Program-made: the position numbers and the translations under genes
Notes under the pieces: model-generated
What the model was told of the DNA's origin: nothing
Database searches by the model: none
What the model saw: only the letters and a program-made list of their open reading frames with translations
Assembly: GCA_902762955.1 (NCBI GenBank)
Contig: CACWQH010000007.1
Location: 1 to 64,000, forward strand
Direction of reading: 5' to 3'
DNA: 64,000 nucleotides
DNA from: an uncultured Lachnospiraceae bacterium
GTDB lineage: Bacteria > Bacillota > Clostridia > Lachnospirales > Lachnospiraceae
Part shown: in pieces, positions 37,368-44,191 of the stretch
Numbering within the stretch: the first letter of the stretch is position 1
Layout: every line of letters begins with the position of its first letter

Positions 37368-37451
37368 GCCGGTGTGTCGGAATTGGCAGACGAGGCAGAC
37401 TCAAAATCTGTTGCGGGCAACCGCGTATGGGTTCAAGTCCCATCACCGGCA
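37368..37451 (+). tRNA. tRNA-Leu(CAA)
   Basis: 84 nt. Acceptor GCCGGTG / CACCGGC, anticodon stem GCAGA / TCTGT with loop CTCAAAA giving anticodon CAA (reads UUG), a long variable arm (class II tRNA), and T-arm with GGTTCAAGTCC. CCA is not encoded. The acceptor end runs straight into a perfect 22-bp hairpin. Confidence 0.95.
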
Positions 37452-37500
37452 TGAAATAAGGAGAGAAATTTGCAAATACAAATTTCTCTCCTTATTTCAT
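37451..37500. repeat. Perfect 22-bp hairpin fused to the tRNA-Leu 3' end
   Basis: Left arm 37451-37472, loop CAAATA, right arm 37479-37500, complementary over all 22 positions. The right arm is followed by GTCGGTG, an inexact complement of the tRNA acceptor end CACCGGC, so the mirror extends into the tRNA. No T-run follows, so it is not a classical terminator although it may act as one. Confidence 0.85.
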
Positions 37501-37503
37501 GTC

Positions 37504-37646
37504 GGTGCCTTGAACCCATAGGGTTCAAGGTCTCGCCTTCGGCTCGGTCCGCGCAAAACGCTTGCCACCGGCAAGCTGCGCCCCATCACCGGCATATGTA
37601 GGTGCCTTGAACCCATAGGGTTCAAGGTCTCGCCTTCGGCTCGGTC
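37504..37646. repeat. Two 46-bp direct repeats carrying tRNA-Leu-derived sequence
   Basis: Identical 46-bp copies at 37504-37549 and 37601-37646. Each begins GGTGCCTTGAACCCATAGGG, contains the palindrome CCTTGAACCC-ATA-GGGTTCAAGG (TATGGGTTCAA is tRNA-Leu T-arm sequence) and ends TCGCCTTCGGCTCGGTC. Between them, CCCATCACCGGCAT (37582-37595) exactly repeats the tRNA-Leu 3' end (37439-37452). The remaining bases to 37757 contain only A/T-rich sequence and an inverted pair CCCTTTCACAT / ATGTGAAAGGG (37662-37672 / 37739-37749). Confidence 0.85.
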
Positions 37647-37757
37647 TACTCCAATTTTATTCCCTTTCACATCATTTTGATGTTATTAAAAAATATACGG
37701 TCGAAATACATGATGTAAGTAATAATTGTTTTTTCATTATGTGAAAGGGGAATAGCT

Positions 37758-38621
37758 ATGAGCAATATGATTTATAACAACATGATTAACAATTACTTCA
37801 ATAATTACATGAGAGGTAATTTGATTAACGCTAAAACAAAAAAATCAAGTTCTAATACCAAGACAACACAATCCGGTAATAATAAAAAGAGCAGTGATAT
37901 TTTTGATAGTGATAAGTCTACAATAAAGTTTAATTCGATTAATTCTTCAAAGACTAACAGTTCATCAAATATCCGTTCTCATAACGTCAAAACAGGTGGA
38001 GTTCAGGAGTTTATAAGCAAGAATCCTAAAGAGGCATATAATGTAAGAAGAATGCTTGCACAAGGTAAAGCTGTTAAGAAAAGCTATCCGGCTGAAAAAA
38101 GCAATTCTGATATGACTATGGATGAGTATAAAGAATATATTATGGATACAATTAATAAGCTTCCAAGAGATATAAGCCAGCTGCATGATGATATAACAGT
38201 AAATATTACTGAAGAAGGCTGGGAAACTATGAAAGCCGATCCGGAGTATGAAGCATGGGTGCTTGGATATTTTAAGGAAGATTTTTCTGTCAAGATACCA
38301 TACAACGGCATGGGTACAGATGGTATAAAGTGCGTAGAGCATTTTGGAGCAACTATAGGTGAACATCATGGTGAAAGTGTAGCAAGGACAACAGAAGGAC
38401 TATTTGGCAACAATAATAATTCATGGTGGAATACAAGGGATGATAAGCTCAGACAGGTGCTTGAAAGAAATAGCAGAAGAAACTCCGGTCTAAATATAAA
38501 TAATAAAAATTTATTGAACAGAGGAAATGCTAATCTTGCATCTATAATGTCAGCCTATGAATCCGGAACCATTAAAAATACAAGATTACTTGGAAACTCG
38601 ATGATTTTGAAGAAAAGATAA
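37758..38621 (+). CDS. Uncharacterised protein, Ser/Asn/Lys-rich N-terminus with conserved helical centre
   Basis: 287 residues, not confidently recognised. Residues 1-90 are low-complexity (Asn, Ser, Lys, Thr). A central segment, MTMDEYKEYIMDTINKLP near 118-135 through ITVNITEEGWETMKADPEYEAW and VLGYFKEDFSV, looks like a compact domain that recurs in other Firmicute proteins of unknown role. Then HFGATIGEHHGES and an Asn-rich C-terminus follow. No signal peptide or membrane helix. A strong AAAGGGG precedes ATG 37758. The stop codon lies inside the left arm of the palindrome 38613-38695. Confidence 0.65.
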   Translation: MSNMIYNNMINNYFNNYMRGNLINAKTKKSSSNTKTTQSGNNKKSSDIFDSDKSTIKFNSINSSKTNSSSNIRSHNVKTGGVQEFISKNPKEAYNVRRMLAQGKAVKKSYPAEKSNSDMTMDEYKEYIMDTINKLPRDISQLHDDITVNITEEGWETMKADPEYEAWVLGYFKEDFSVKIPYNGMGTDGIKCVEHFGATIGEHHGESVARTTEGLFGNNNNSWWNTRDDKLRQVLERNSRRNSGLNINNKNLLNRGNANLASIMSAYESGTIKNTRLLGNSMILKKR

Positions 38622-38695
38622 CAGTTTATGAAGGTGCTAAGCATAGCGTTAGCGATAGCGAGCTATGCGTGCACCTTCATAAACTGTTATCTTTT
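38613..38695. repeat. Perfect long-stem palindrome overlapping a stop codon
   Basis: 25-bp perfectly matched arms 38613-38637 and 38671-38695, then an inner stem GCATAGC / GCTATGC (38641-38647 / 38662-38668) and a tip GTTAGCGATAGCGA. The TAA of the preceding gene (38619-38621) is in the left arm. It shares the 19-nt core GGTGCTAAGCATAGCGTTA and GCTATGCGTG with the element at 54050-54144. Past the right arm are TTATCTTTTAG repeats and a T-run, so transcription probably ends here. Confidence 0.9.
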
Positions 38696-38740
38696 AGTTA
38701 TCTTTTAGTTATTTTTTTACAAATAGTAAAAAGTGTAATC

Positions 38741-38768
38741 TTGACAATACTTTTTTATATGTTAAAAT
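38741..38768 (+). promoter_or_regulatory. Promoter of the two-component operon
   Basis: Consensus TTGACA (38741-38746), 16-bp spacer, TAAAAT (38763-38768). It precedes the 38803 gene, the response regulator and the kinase. Confidence 0.7.
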
Positions 38769-38802
38769 TTCTATATTGTAAGTTGTTTGGAGGTTTTATC
38801 AG

Positions 38803-39375
38803 ATGCTTGAAAAGGATTGTGCGTTAAGAACGATTGTTGATGGTGATTTTATGGCAAAGCTCTTACCTGAAGGTTACCTTTCGATAAGATATAAAAATTA
38901 TGATTGCTATGGAATATCTGTAGCAGAGGATTTAGATGAAGAAAAGATGAAAGAAGTTTTAGGATATGTAAAATCAGTTTATACATATCGTGAGGAACCT
39001 ACGCTTTCCCTTAGCAATGGTAACAAAAATTCTTCCGATGAAGAGGGAGAGGTTGATATTGAGTTATACAGGCAGTACGGAGTAACCAGAAAAAAGAAAA
39101 AGGTTAATCTTAAGATTCAGGATGAAGATTTCTCCGAGACACCTGATGACCTTTCATTTAATTATGTATGGGGAACTTTAAACAGAGTTGATAAAAACAT
39201 TCTGAAAAATAAGGTTCTTGCTCATCTGGAAAGCCAGAAGCTTAAGGAAGAATTTGACAGAATTGAGCTTCTTGTAAAATATGAGATTCCGTATGACATT
39301 TTAAAGGCAGTTTATTATGATATAGACGAAAAGGAATTAAAGATACTGTACAGAAGGTTGACAAGGTCAAAATAA
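38803..39375 (+). CDS. Uncharacterised cytoplasmic protein, first gene of the two-component operon
   Basis: 190 residues, not recognised. No membrane segment. An N-terminal alpha/beta region (KLLPEGYLSIRYKNYDCYG) is followed by an acidic linker (about 70-85), the segment QYGVTRKKKKVNLKIQDEDF, and a helical C-terminus (about 115-190). GGAGG precedes ATG 38803. Its stop overlaps the response-regulator start (TAATG), so the two are translationally coupled; an accessory role in that signalling system is possible but only inferred from position. Confidence 0.65.
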   Translation: MLEKDCALRTIVDGDFMAKLLPEGYLSIRYKNYDCYGISVAEDLDEEKMKEVLGYVKSVYTYREEPTLSLSNGNKNSSDEEGEVDIELYRQYGVTRKKKKVNLKIQDEDFSETPDDLSFNYVWGTLNRVDKNILKNKVLAHLESQKLKEEFDRIELLVKYEIPYDILKAVYYDIDEKELKILYRRLTRSK

Positions 39376-40094
39376 TGGCTGTAAAAGTTTTATTACTAGA
39401 GGATGACGCCTCTTTGGCAATGGGAATTGAATATTCACTTAAAAGCGAGGGATATGAGGTAACTCATATCTCTACTTTTGATGAGGGAAAAGCTTATATA
39501 TCTAAAATTTCCGATAATGAAAATAATTTTGTATGTATATTTGATGTTATGCTTCCTGATGGAAATGGCTTTGACCTGCTTGATATATTAAGGAAAAACG
39601 GATGTAATGTTCCGGTGATATTTTTAACAGCTATGTCTGATGAGATAAATGTAGTTCAGGGACTGGATCTTGGTGCGGATGATTATATAACTAAGCCGTT
39701 TCATGTGAAGGAGCTTATGTCAAGGCTAAAAGCGGTTATAAGAAGATATAATTTAAATAATAATAGTAATTCTCACATATATACGCATATGGATTTATAT
39801 GTAGATACCCAGCTGGCCGCTGTTTATAAATTATTAGATGATAAAAAGATAAAGCTTGAGCTTACGCAAAGTGAGTATAAGCTTTTATTGTTGTTCTTAG
39901 ACAATAAAAATATTGTTCTTGAGCGTGATGTGATTCTTGATAAAATATTTGACAGTAACGGTTCATTTGTTGATGACAATACTTTATCGGTTTATATGAA
40001 GAGATTAAGATCAAAGCTTGGTGAAGAATATATGGGCAGGCCTTACATTAAAACGGTTCGGGGAATCGGATATATTATGGAGGAGTTTATATGA
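39375..40094 (+). CDS. OmpR/PhoB-family response regulator
   Basis: 239 residues. Receiver domain with acidic LLEDDAS, phospho-acceptor Asp in FDVMLPDGNGF (about residue 55), LTAM, and Lys in ITKPF; C-terminal OmpR winged helix (about 130-238) with LTQSEYKLLLLFLDN and the GSFVDDNTLSVYMKRLRSKLG recognition segment. It overlaps the upstream gene by one base and the kinase by 4 bp. The likely target is the downstream ABC transporter, now separated by a 7.3-kb insertion; phased TGTAAG repeats before that transporter fit OmpR-type binding. Confidence 0.93.
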   Translation: MAVKVLLLEDDASLAMGIEYSLKSEGYEVTHISTFDEGKAYISKISDNENNFVCIFDVMLPDGNGFDLLDILRKNGCNVPVIFLTAMSDEINVVQGLDLGADDYITKPFHVKELMSRLKAVIRRYNLNNNSNSHIYTHMDLYVDTQLAAVYKLLDDKKIKLELTQSEYKLLLLFLDNKNIVLERDVILDKIFDSNGSFVDDNTLSVYMKRLRSKLGEEYMGRPYIKTVRGIGYIMEEFI

Positions 40095-41113
40095 AAGGTA
40101 GAGAATTTTCCATATATCTTATTCTTGTTCCTGTTCTTATAGCTATATCCGTAATTTCAGGAGTTATCCTTGATGTAAATATCAGCTTTATAATAATTAT
40201 GTCGGTTATTATGTGTTTTATATATTTAACCGGCATATTTGCTATGCGATACATTTACAAAAAAATTGTTAAAGTAAGAGAATATATGGATAGGGATACT
40301 TTATCAAATGATAACCTTACTGATTATATCGAAGAAAAATATCTTGAGGGTGAGCTCGGTAAGCTGGCTATGAGTGCATCAAATTTAAAGAAAAGTTTAT
40401 CAGAGGAAGAGAAAAAACAGTTAAAGGAAAAAGAGTTTTTGAGGGATATTATCTCGGATATATCACATCAGATAAAGACACCGGTTGCATCGCTCACGGT
40501 ATTTAATGATATTTTGTTAAATGAAATTGATGAAAAATATAAGCCGATGATAGAACAATCAGGCCTTCAGATAGAAAGGATAAAATGGCTGGTGCTTTCC
40601 ATGCTCCAACTGGCAAGAATTGAGGCATCATCTATTGAATTTAAAATTGAAGAGGCTTATTTTCATGACATAATTAATTCCTGTATCGATATTCTTACTG
40701 TTAAGGCAGATGAAAAAAATATAAAATTCAAAGTAAGTGATGACAATGAAACCATAAGGGTTGATGTGGAGTGGTTTAAGGAAGCACTTATTAACATTAT
40801 AAAAAATTCAATCGAATACAGCCCTGATAATTCATCTGTTGATATAAGTATTAAGAAAACCCCGCTTGAAACCCGCATATACATAACCGATTATGGAATC
40901 GGTATACCGGAAAGCGAGAGGATTAATATATTTAAGCGCTTTTATACTGTCCACAGTAATCAGGTAAATCCCAACAGTGTCGGAATAGGACTTGCCCTTT
41001 CAAAAAGCATTATAGAAGGAATTGGAGGAAGAATATGGGTTGAAAGCCGCTACAAGGATGAGTGTAAGGGCGACGAGCAATCATATACTAAAATGATTAT
41101 ATCAATTAATTAA
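40091..41113 (+). CDS. Sensor histidine kinase, intramembrane-sensing (BceS-like)
   Basis: 340 residues. Two N-terminal membrane helices (about 8-27 and 33-53) are joined by only a few residues, so there is no extracellular sensor domain, the hallmark of kinases that sense through an associated ABC transporter. The H-box is DISHQIKTPVASL near 127, the N-box NIIKNSIEYSP near 236, the G-boxes DYGIGIPESE and VGIGLALSKSI. This predicts partnership with the FtsX-type permeases at 49-54 kb. The gene ends 14 bp before the mobile element's left attachment repeat. Confidence 0.92.
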   Translation: MKGREFSIYLILVPVLIAISVISGVILDVNISFIIIMSVIMCFIYLTGIFAMRYIYKKIVKVREYMDRDTLSNDNLTDYIEEKYLEGELGKLAMSASNLKKSLSEEEKKQLKEKEFLRDIISDISHQIKTPVASLTVFNDILLNEIDEKYKPMIEQSGLQIERIKWLVLSMLQLARIEASSIEFKIEEAYFHDIINSCIDILTVKADEKNIKFKVSDDNETIRVDVEWFKEALINIIKNSIEYSPDNSSVDISIKKTPLETRIYITDYGIGIPESERINIFKRFYTVHSNQVNPNSVGIGLALSKSIIEGIGGRIWVESRYKDECKGDEQSYTKMIISIN

Positions 41114-41127
41114 TAATACTCATAACT

Positions 41128-41148
41128 TAATCTTACAAAACTGTAAGA
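41128..41148. repeat. Left attachment repeat (attL)
   Basis: 21 bp identical to 48370-48390; includes the palindrome TCTTACAAAACTGTAAGA with 7-bp arms and an AAAC centre. Confidence 0.88.
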
Positions 41149-41228
41149 CCGATTGATTTATATAAACTATTTAACAAACTAAGTAAAATGGGAAGTTTAT
41201 ATCGAATTATCTTTATGATATGAAAATA

Positions 41229-41249
41229 TTTTACACCAGTTTTACACCA
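41229..41249. promoter_or_regulatory. Left arm-type integrase sites
   Basis: Two TTTTACACCA copies at 41229-41238 and 41240-41249, 11 bp apart. The TACACCA core recurs four times at the right end. Another end-to-end match is ACAAACTAAGTAAAAT (41174-41189) with ACAAATTAAGTAAAAT (48303-48318). Confidence 0.7.
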
Positions 41250-41288
41250 TTAATGGTAAATATGAAAGAGCAACTATGAGAAAAAAGT

Positions 41289-41314
41289 AAAAGCAGGTTT
41301 AACAGCCTGCTTTT
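41289..41314. terminator. Terminator at the left end of the element
   Basis: 9-bp stem AAAAGCAGG / CCTGCTTTT, 8-nt loop, flanked by A- and T-rich sequence. It ends the minus-strand Xre gene and would also stop transcription entering from the kinase. Confidence 0.8.
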
Positions 41315-41570
41315 ATCTTTTGGCATTATCAACATTTTTAAAAAATTCGTTAAAGTCACAATTTAATATTTCAGTAAGAGCAATAAGCATTTCTACCGAA
41401 GGATTGTTATGTCCGTGAATAACCTTGCTAAATATTCCTGTAGTAACATAATCAACACCTTTAATATTTAACTTTGCAATGACATCAATATATCGCATAT
41501 TTCGTTCTTTGCATAATCGTTCAATGTTTGTTCCGATAATCGGATTACGTGTTTGAGTTATTCTCTCCAT
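41313..41570 (-). CDS. Xre-family helix-turn-helix repressor of the element
   Basis: 85 residues, almost entirely one HTH_3/Xre domain: GTNIERLCKERNMRYIDVIAKL as helices 1-2, and GIFSKVIHGHNNPSVEMLIALTEIL as recognition helix and cap. It is divergently placed from the 41705 gene; two 19-bp repeats in the intergenic region are probable operators. It likely keeps the element quiescent, as ImmR does in ICEBs1. No ImmA-type protease follows, so the inducing signal is unknown. Confidence 0.85.
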   Translation of the reverse strand: MERITQTRNPIIGTNIERLCKERNMRYIDVIAKLNIKGVDYVTTGIFSKVIHGHNNPSVEMLIALTEILNCDFNEFFKNVDNAKR

Positions 41571-41599
41571 TTTTACATCTACGCCTTAATAAAATTTTA

Positions 41600-41649
41600 T
41601 CCAAAATAGAAGTTTCATAGTGTCCAAAATGGAAGTTTTATGATATAAT
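41600..41649 (+). promoter_or_regulatory. Xre operator repeats and -10 of the cargo promoter
   Basis: Direct repeats TCCAAAATAGAAGTTTCAT (41600-41618) and TCCAAAATGGAAGTTTTAT (41623-41641), 23 bp apart, 17 of 19 identical. A related AAAATGGGAAGTTTATAT lies near 41185 at the left end. TATAAT at 41644-41649 directly follows the second repeat. Confidence 0.65.
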
Positions 41650-41704
41650 CAAATTCACACCTTTAATTTAAGGCTTAGTAAAATCAGATAGGAAGTGTTT
41701 AGAT

Positions 41705-42457
41705 ATGAAAAAAATGATATTTAGATTTCTTGCAAAGATAGGAATATATCCTGAGGGTAGTCCGACTAAATGGAGTTATATATTATTTGCGGTTGCTATA
41801 GTGGTTAATATAATCACGTATAGTAAAAGTCCTGTATTTATCGTGATAGGATTATTGATAAATGCTTTATGGATATTCGGAACGGCAGGGATTATATCTT
41901 TAATCAGTAAAAAAACGGATAGTTATGTTAAGAAGCTTGTTATTACATCATTGATTATACTTGCTCTTGAATTCCCTATATCAATATTTGTATTGAAAGG
42001 GTGGAACGGTTTAGCAGCGACAGGATTGATATTCTTTAACCGTTGGGGTATATTCTTAGTTTTACCGCTTGCTTGGTTTTATTTAAAAAGAATGTTTATG
42101 TGTTTTTTTGCAAGTTTATTTAGTGCTAATCTTTCGATACAGGATTTTGAAGTACCTGAGACGACAACGAGATATCATTTAAAATGGAACGATTGGAATG
42201 ATACTTGGGATATAAGTGAAACCTCTTGGACGAGAACAAGGTTTTATTCTAAGACAAATAAGCCTGCTTTAATAATGTATATATTATTCATTCTTATGGC
42301 TATATTTTATCTTTTGCTTATATATCTTTTATATGCTTATGGAGATACTAATATACTTGTAATTAGAGGTATAGCAGAGGAAATAAGAATATTAGATGAT
42401 TGGAAGAGAAAGAAGTTTGAAAAGCAGTACGGACAGGTAGTAGATTATGTTGAATAA
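41705..42457 (+). CDS. Multi-pass membrane protein of the element, unknown function
   Basis: 250 residues, not recognised. About five hydrophobic segments: 20-36, 40-57, 75-92, 98-125 (with two Trp), and 190-212. Between the fourth and fifth is a polar stretch with TTRYHLKWNDWNDTWDISETSWTR, rich in Trp, Asp and Thr. The C-terminus is charged and cytoplasmic. GGAAG precedes ATG 41705. It is followed after 12 bp by the Thr-rich surface protein, so the two form a pair, and both lie downstream of the Xre operator. No match to known transfer proteins or immunity families was recognised. Confidence 0.65.
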   Translation: MKKMIFRFLAKIGIYPEGSPTKWSYILFAVAIVVNIITYSKSPVFIVIGLLINALWIFGTAGIISLISKKTDSYVKKLVITSLIILALEFPISIFVLKGWNGLAATGLIFFNRWGIFLVLPLAWFYLKRMFMCFFASLFSANLSIQDFEVPETTTRYHLKWNDWNDTWDISETSWTRTRFYSKTNKPALIMYILFILMAIFYLLLIYLLYAYGDTNILVIRGIAEEIRILDDWKRKKFEKQYGQVVDYVE

Positions 42458-42469
42458 TCGGAGGATAAA

Positions 42470-43399
42470 ATGAGTAAGAAGAAAATCATTATAATTTCAA
42501 TAATATTGGCTGTTATTGTTATCGGTGGTGTTATTGGGGTATTATTTTTAAATCATAATAATAAATTAGAAAGCAATAATAGTATTAGTGTTGCTGATAA
42601 CTCAGATATAAATGATACTGATAAAAAAGTAACAGAAGATAATAAAACAAATGAAGCAACAACTAACAATAAAACAACGGATTCAGAAGAGACAACAACT
42701 GATACCGAAGATAATAAAAAAACAGATAATTCAGATAATAAGAAAGATAAGAAAGATAATAAAGATGATAATTCAGAAAAAACTTCAACATCGGATGATA
42801 TAAGAAATGGAGATGTGACAGTTACCGATGAAAGACGGTCTACAACTCAGACTACAACTGAGTCAACTACAGTAGCACCTGAGCCTACTCATAATCACAA
42901 TTACTCACCTACATACGGTACAACTAATGTACAGCAGTATGCAAGTGACGGTACAACTAATGACTATAATAAGCCTATCTACGGTACACAGCAGGTAGAA
43001 AAGACCAGAGAAGTTCCTGTATATGAAACACATATGATTGATATCAATGGTAACGATGCTACTGCTAATTGGAACAACTATGGTCGTGCTGAATGGCAGT
43101 CTTCAGGTAATTGGAATGATTACGCCAGTGATTATCAGAATATGAAAACTTGGCTTTTAGCAACAATAGGTTCAAGTGCAATGTCCAAACAGGATGTACA
43201 GGTAGGTACTACCACTGAGACATACTACGAAACAGAAGAAGTAGTTACTGGATACGAACAGTTAGGCACAACTTCAAAGAAGACCATCACAGGTTATACT
43301 TGCAGTTGTGGTAAGAGTATCTCAGCAGCAACTTATGTTAGTCAGTATGGTACACCAAGTGGCTACTACCTTGACGGTGAAATATTAGTTAAAAAATAG
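42470..43399 (+). CDS. Membrane-anchored, Thr/Lys/Asp-rich surface protein of the element
   Basis: 309 residues, not recognised. An N-terminal signal anchor (about 4-27), then a roughly 100-residue low-complexity stalk of Thr, Asp, Asn, Lys and Glu (about 32-135). From about 140 a compact tail: HNHNYSPTYGT, a repeated YGTxxVxxY pattern, the Trp-containing NWNNYGRAEWQSSGNWNDY, the TYYETEEVVTGYEQLG strand and a TCSCGKSISAATYVSQ cysteine pair. The architecture suggests an extracellular domain on a stalk, such as a surface-exclusion, adhesion or host-interaction factor. It is followed by a strong terminator, so it forms a unit with the 41705 gene. Confidence 0.65.
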   Translation: MSKKKIIIISIILAVIVIGGVIGVLFLNHNNKLESNNSISVADNSDINDTDKKVTEDNKTNEATTNNKTTDSEETTTDTEDNKKTDNSDNKKDKKDNKDDNSEKTSTSDDIRNGDVTVTDERRSTTQTTTESTTVAPEPTHNHNYSPTYGTTNVQQYASDGTTNDYNKPIYGTQQVEKTREVPVYETHMIDINGNDATANWNNYGRAEWQSSGNWNDYASDYQNMKTWLLATIGSSAMSKQDVQVGTTTETYYETEEVVTGYEQLGTTSKKTITGYTCSCGKSISAATYVSQYGTPSGYYLDGEILVKK

Positions 43400-43411
43400 A
43401 ACATAATTATA

Positions 43412-43454
43412 AAGGAGTAAAAGCACAGGTCAAACTGCTTTTACTCCTATTTTT
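43412..43454 (+). terminator. Terminator after the cargo pair
   Basis: 13-bp stem AGGAGTAAAAGCA / TGCTTTTACTCCT, 10-nt loop, then ATTTTT. Confidence 0.92.
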
Positions 43455-43535
43455 GTGCAATTTTTTTGGCTCTAAAAAAAATCTCCTCGTTTATGAACAG
43501 AAAAGAATTTGGCTCAAATGCTTGATTTGTGGGGT

Positions 43536-43611
43536 TTGTCAATAGAATTATAGGAGTATATATGGTATTATAACTATAGTTGAAAAAGAGCTACGGTTGC
43601 CGCCGTAGCTC
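43536..43611 (+). promoter_or_regulatory. Promoter and leader hairpin of the mobilization module
   Basis: The 43400-43808 gap contains no gene. After the terminator it has TTGTCA (43536-43541), 17-bp spacer, TATATG (43559-43564), then a 9-bp perfect stem GAGCTACGG / CCGTAGCTC (43588-43611) without a T-run. The leader from there to 43808 includes an imperfect GGGAACAATACAT / ATGTATCGC..TTGTTC hairpin (about 43613-43646). Possible attenuator or origin-of-transfer structure; neither is proven. Confidence 0.55.
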
Positions 43612-43808
43612 AGGGAACAATACATAATGTATCGCTCGCTTTGTTCACATCTATTATCTCTTATATTAATGAGATAGTCAAGCGATTTCACGTATTATTA
43701 TTCCCATTTCAACTAAAAATTAATACAGAAAGAAGTGGTGTCCTATGGGCTTATTTTAGTGCGCTCAAAAAAAGGTTAAAGAATTGGTTGGAAAGGAGAA
43801 AAAAAACA

Positions 43809-44189
43809 ATGGGTATAGTTAATTCGTTTAAATTTACAAAAACGGTATTTGAATGTGATAAGTTCTTAAGTGCTACACACAATCAATATAGAGTTGCTTC
43901 TGTTCGCCCTTATACAGATAAAAAAGGAGTGCTTCCTGATGGTTTAAATCTTACATTAACGGTAATGAAAGATGATATGGATTACGGGATAGATAAGAGT
44001 GGTAATCCTCGTGAGAATAATGTATATCAGAATTTTGATGTAACCATTCTTAATCGTAATCATGAAGTAAAAAAAGGTGACTATGTTAGACTTCTTGATT
44101 TTGATGAAGAGCATTCTTATGTTCTGGGATTTGATTTGTTACTTAGATTTCAGGATTGCGAAGTCCTTCAACCGAAAGGGGCGAAATAA
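43809..44189 (+). CDS. HelP/YdcP-like (DUF961) helicase processivity factor, probable
   Basis: 126 residues from ATG 43809 (AAAGGAG 10 bp upstream; the longer frame starting at 43641 runs through leader hairpins). Its length matches ICEBs1 YdcP/HelP (DUF961), and its place directly before the FtsK-like gene and relaxase is the same as in ICEBs1 and Tn916. HelP proteins help the PcrA helicase unwind the nicked element. Visible segments are FKFTKTVFECDKFLSATHNQYRV and a beta-rich C-terminus NRNHEVKKGDYVRLLDFDEEHSYVLG. Sequence similarity was judged by eye, so the call leans on position and size. Confidence 0.6.
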   Translation: MGIVNSFKFTKTVFECDKFLSATHNQYRVASVRPYTDKKGVLPDGLNLTLTVMKDDMDYGIDKSGNPRENNVYQNFDVTILNRNHEVKKGDYVRLLDFDEEHSYVLGFDLLLRFQDCEVLQPKGAK

Positions 44190-44191
44190 AG

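Noticed and set aside
37453..37660. CRISPR array suggested by repeats after tRNA-Leu
   Set aside because: Only two 46-bp copies, a non-uniform spacer containing tRNA sequence, internal strong palindromes and no cas genes.
43641..43808. 56-residue N-terminal extension of the HelP-like protein
   Set aside because: It covers leader DNA with hairpins; AAAGGAG sits before ATG 43809, and the 126-residue product matches the family size.
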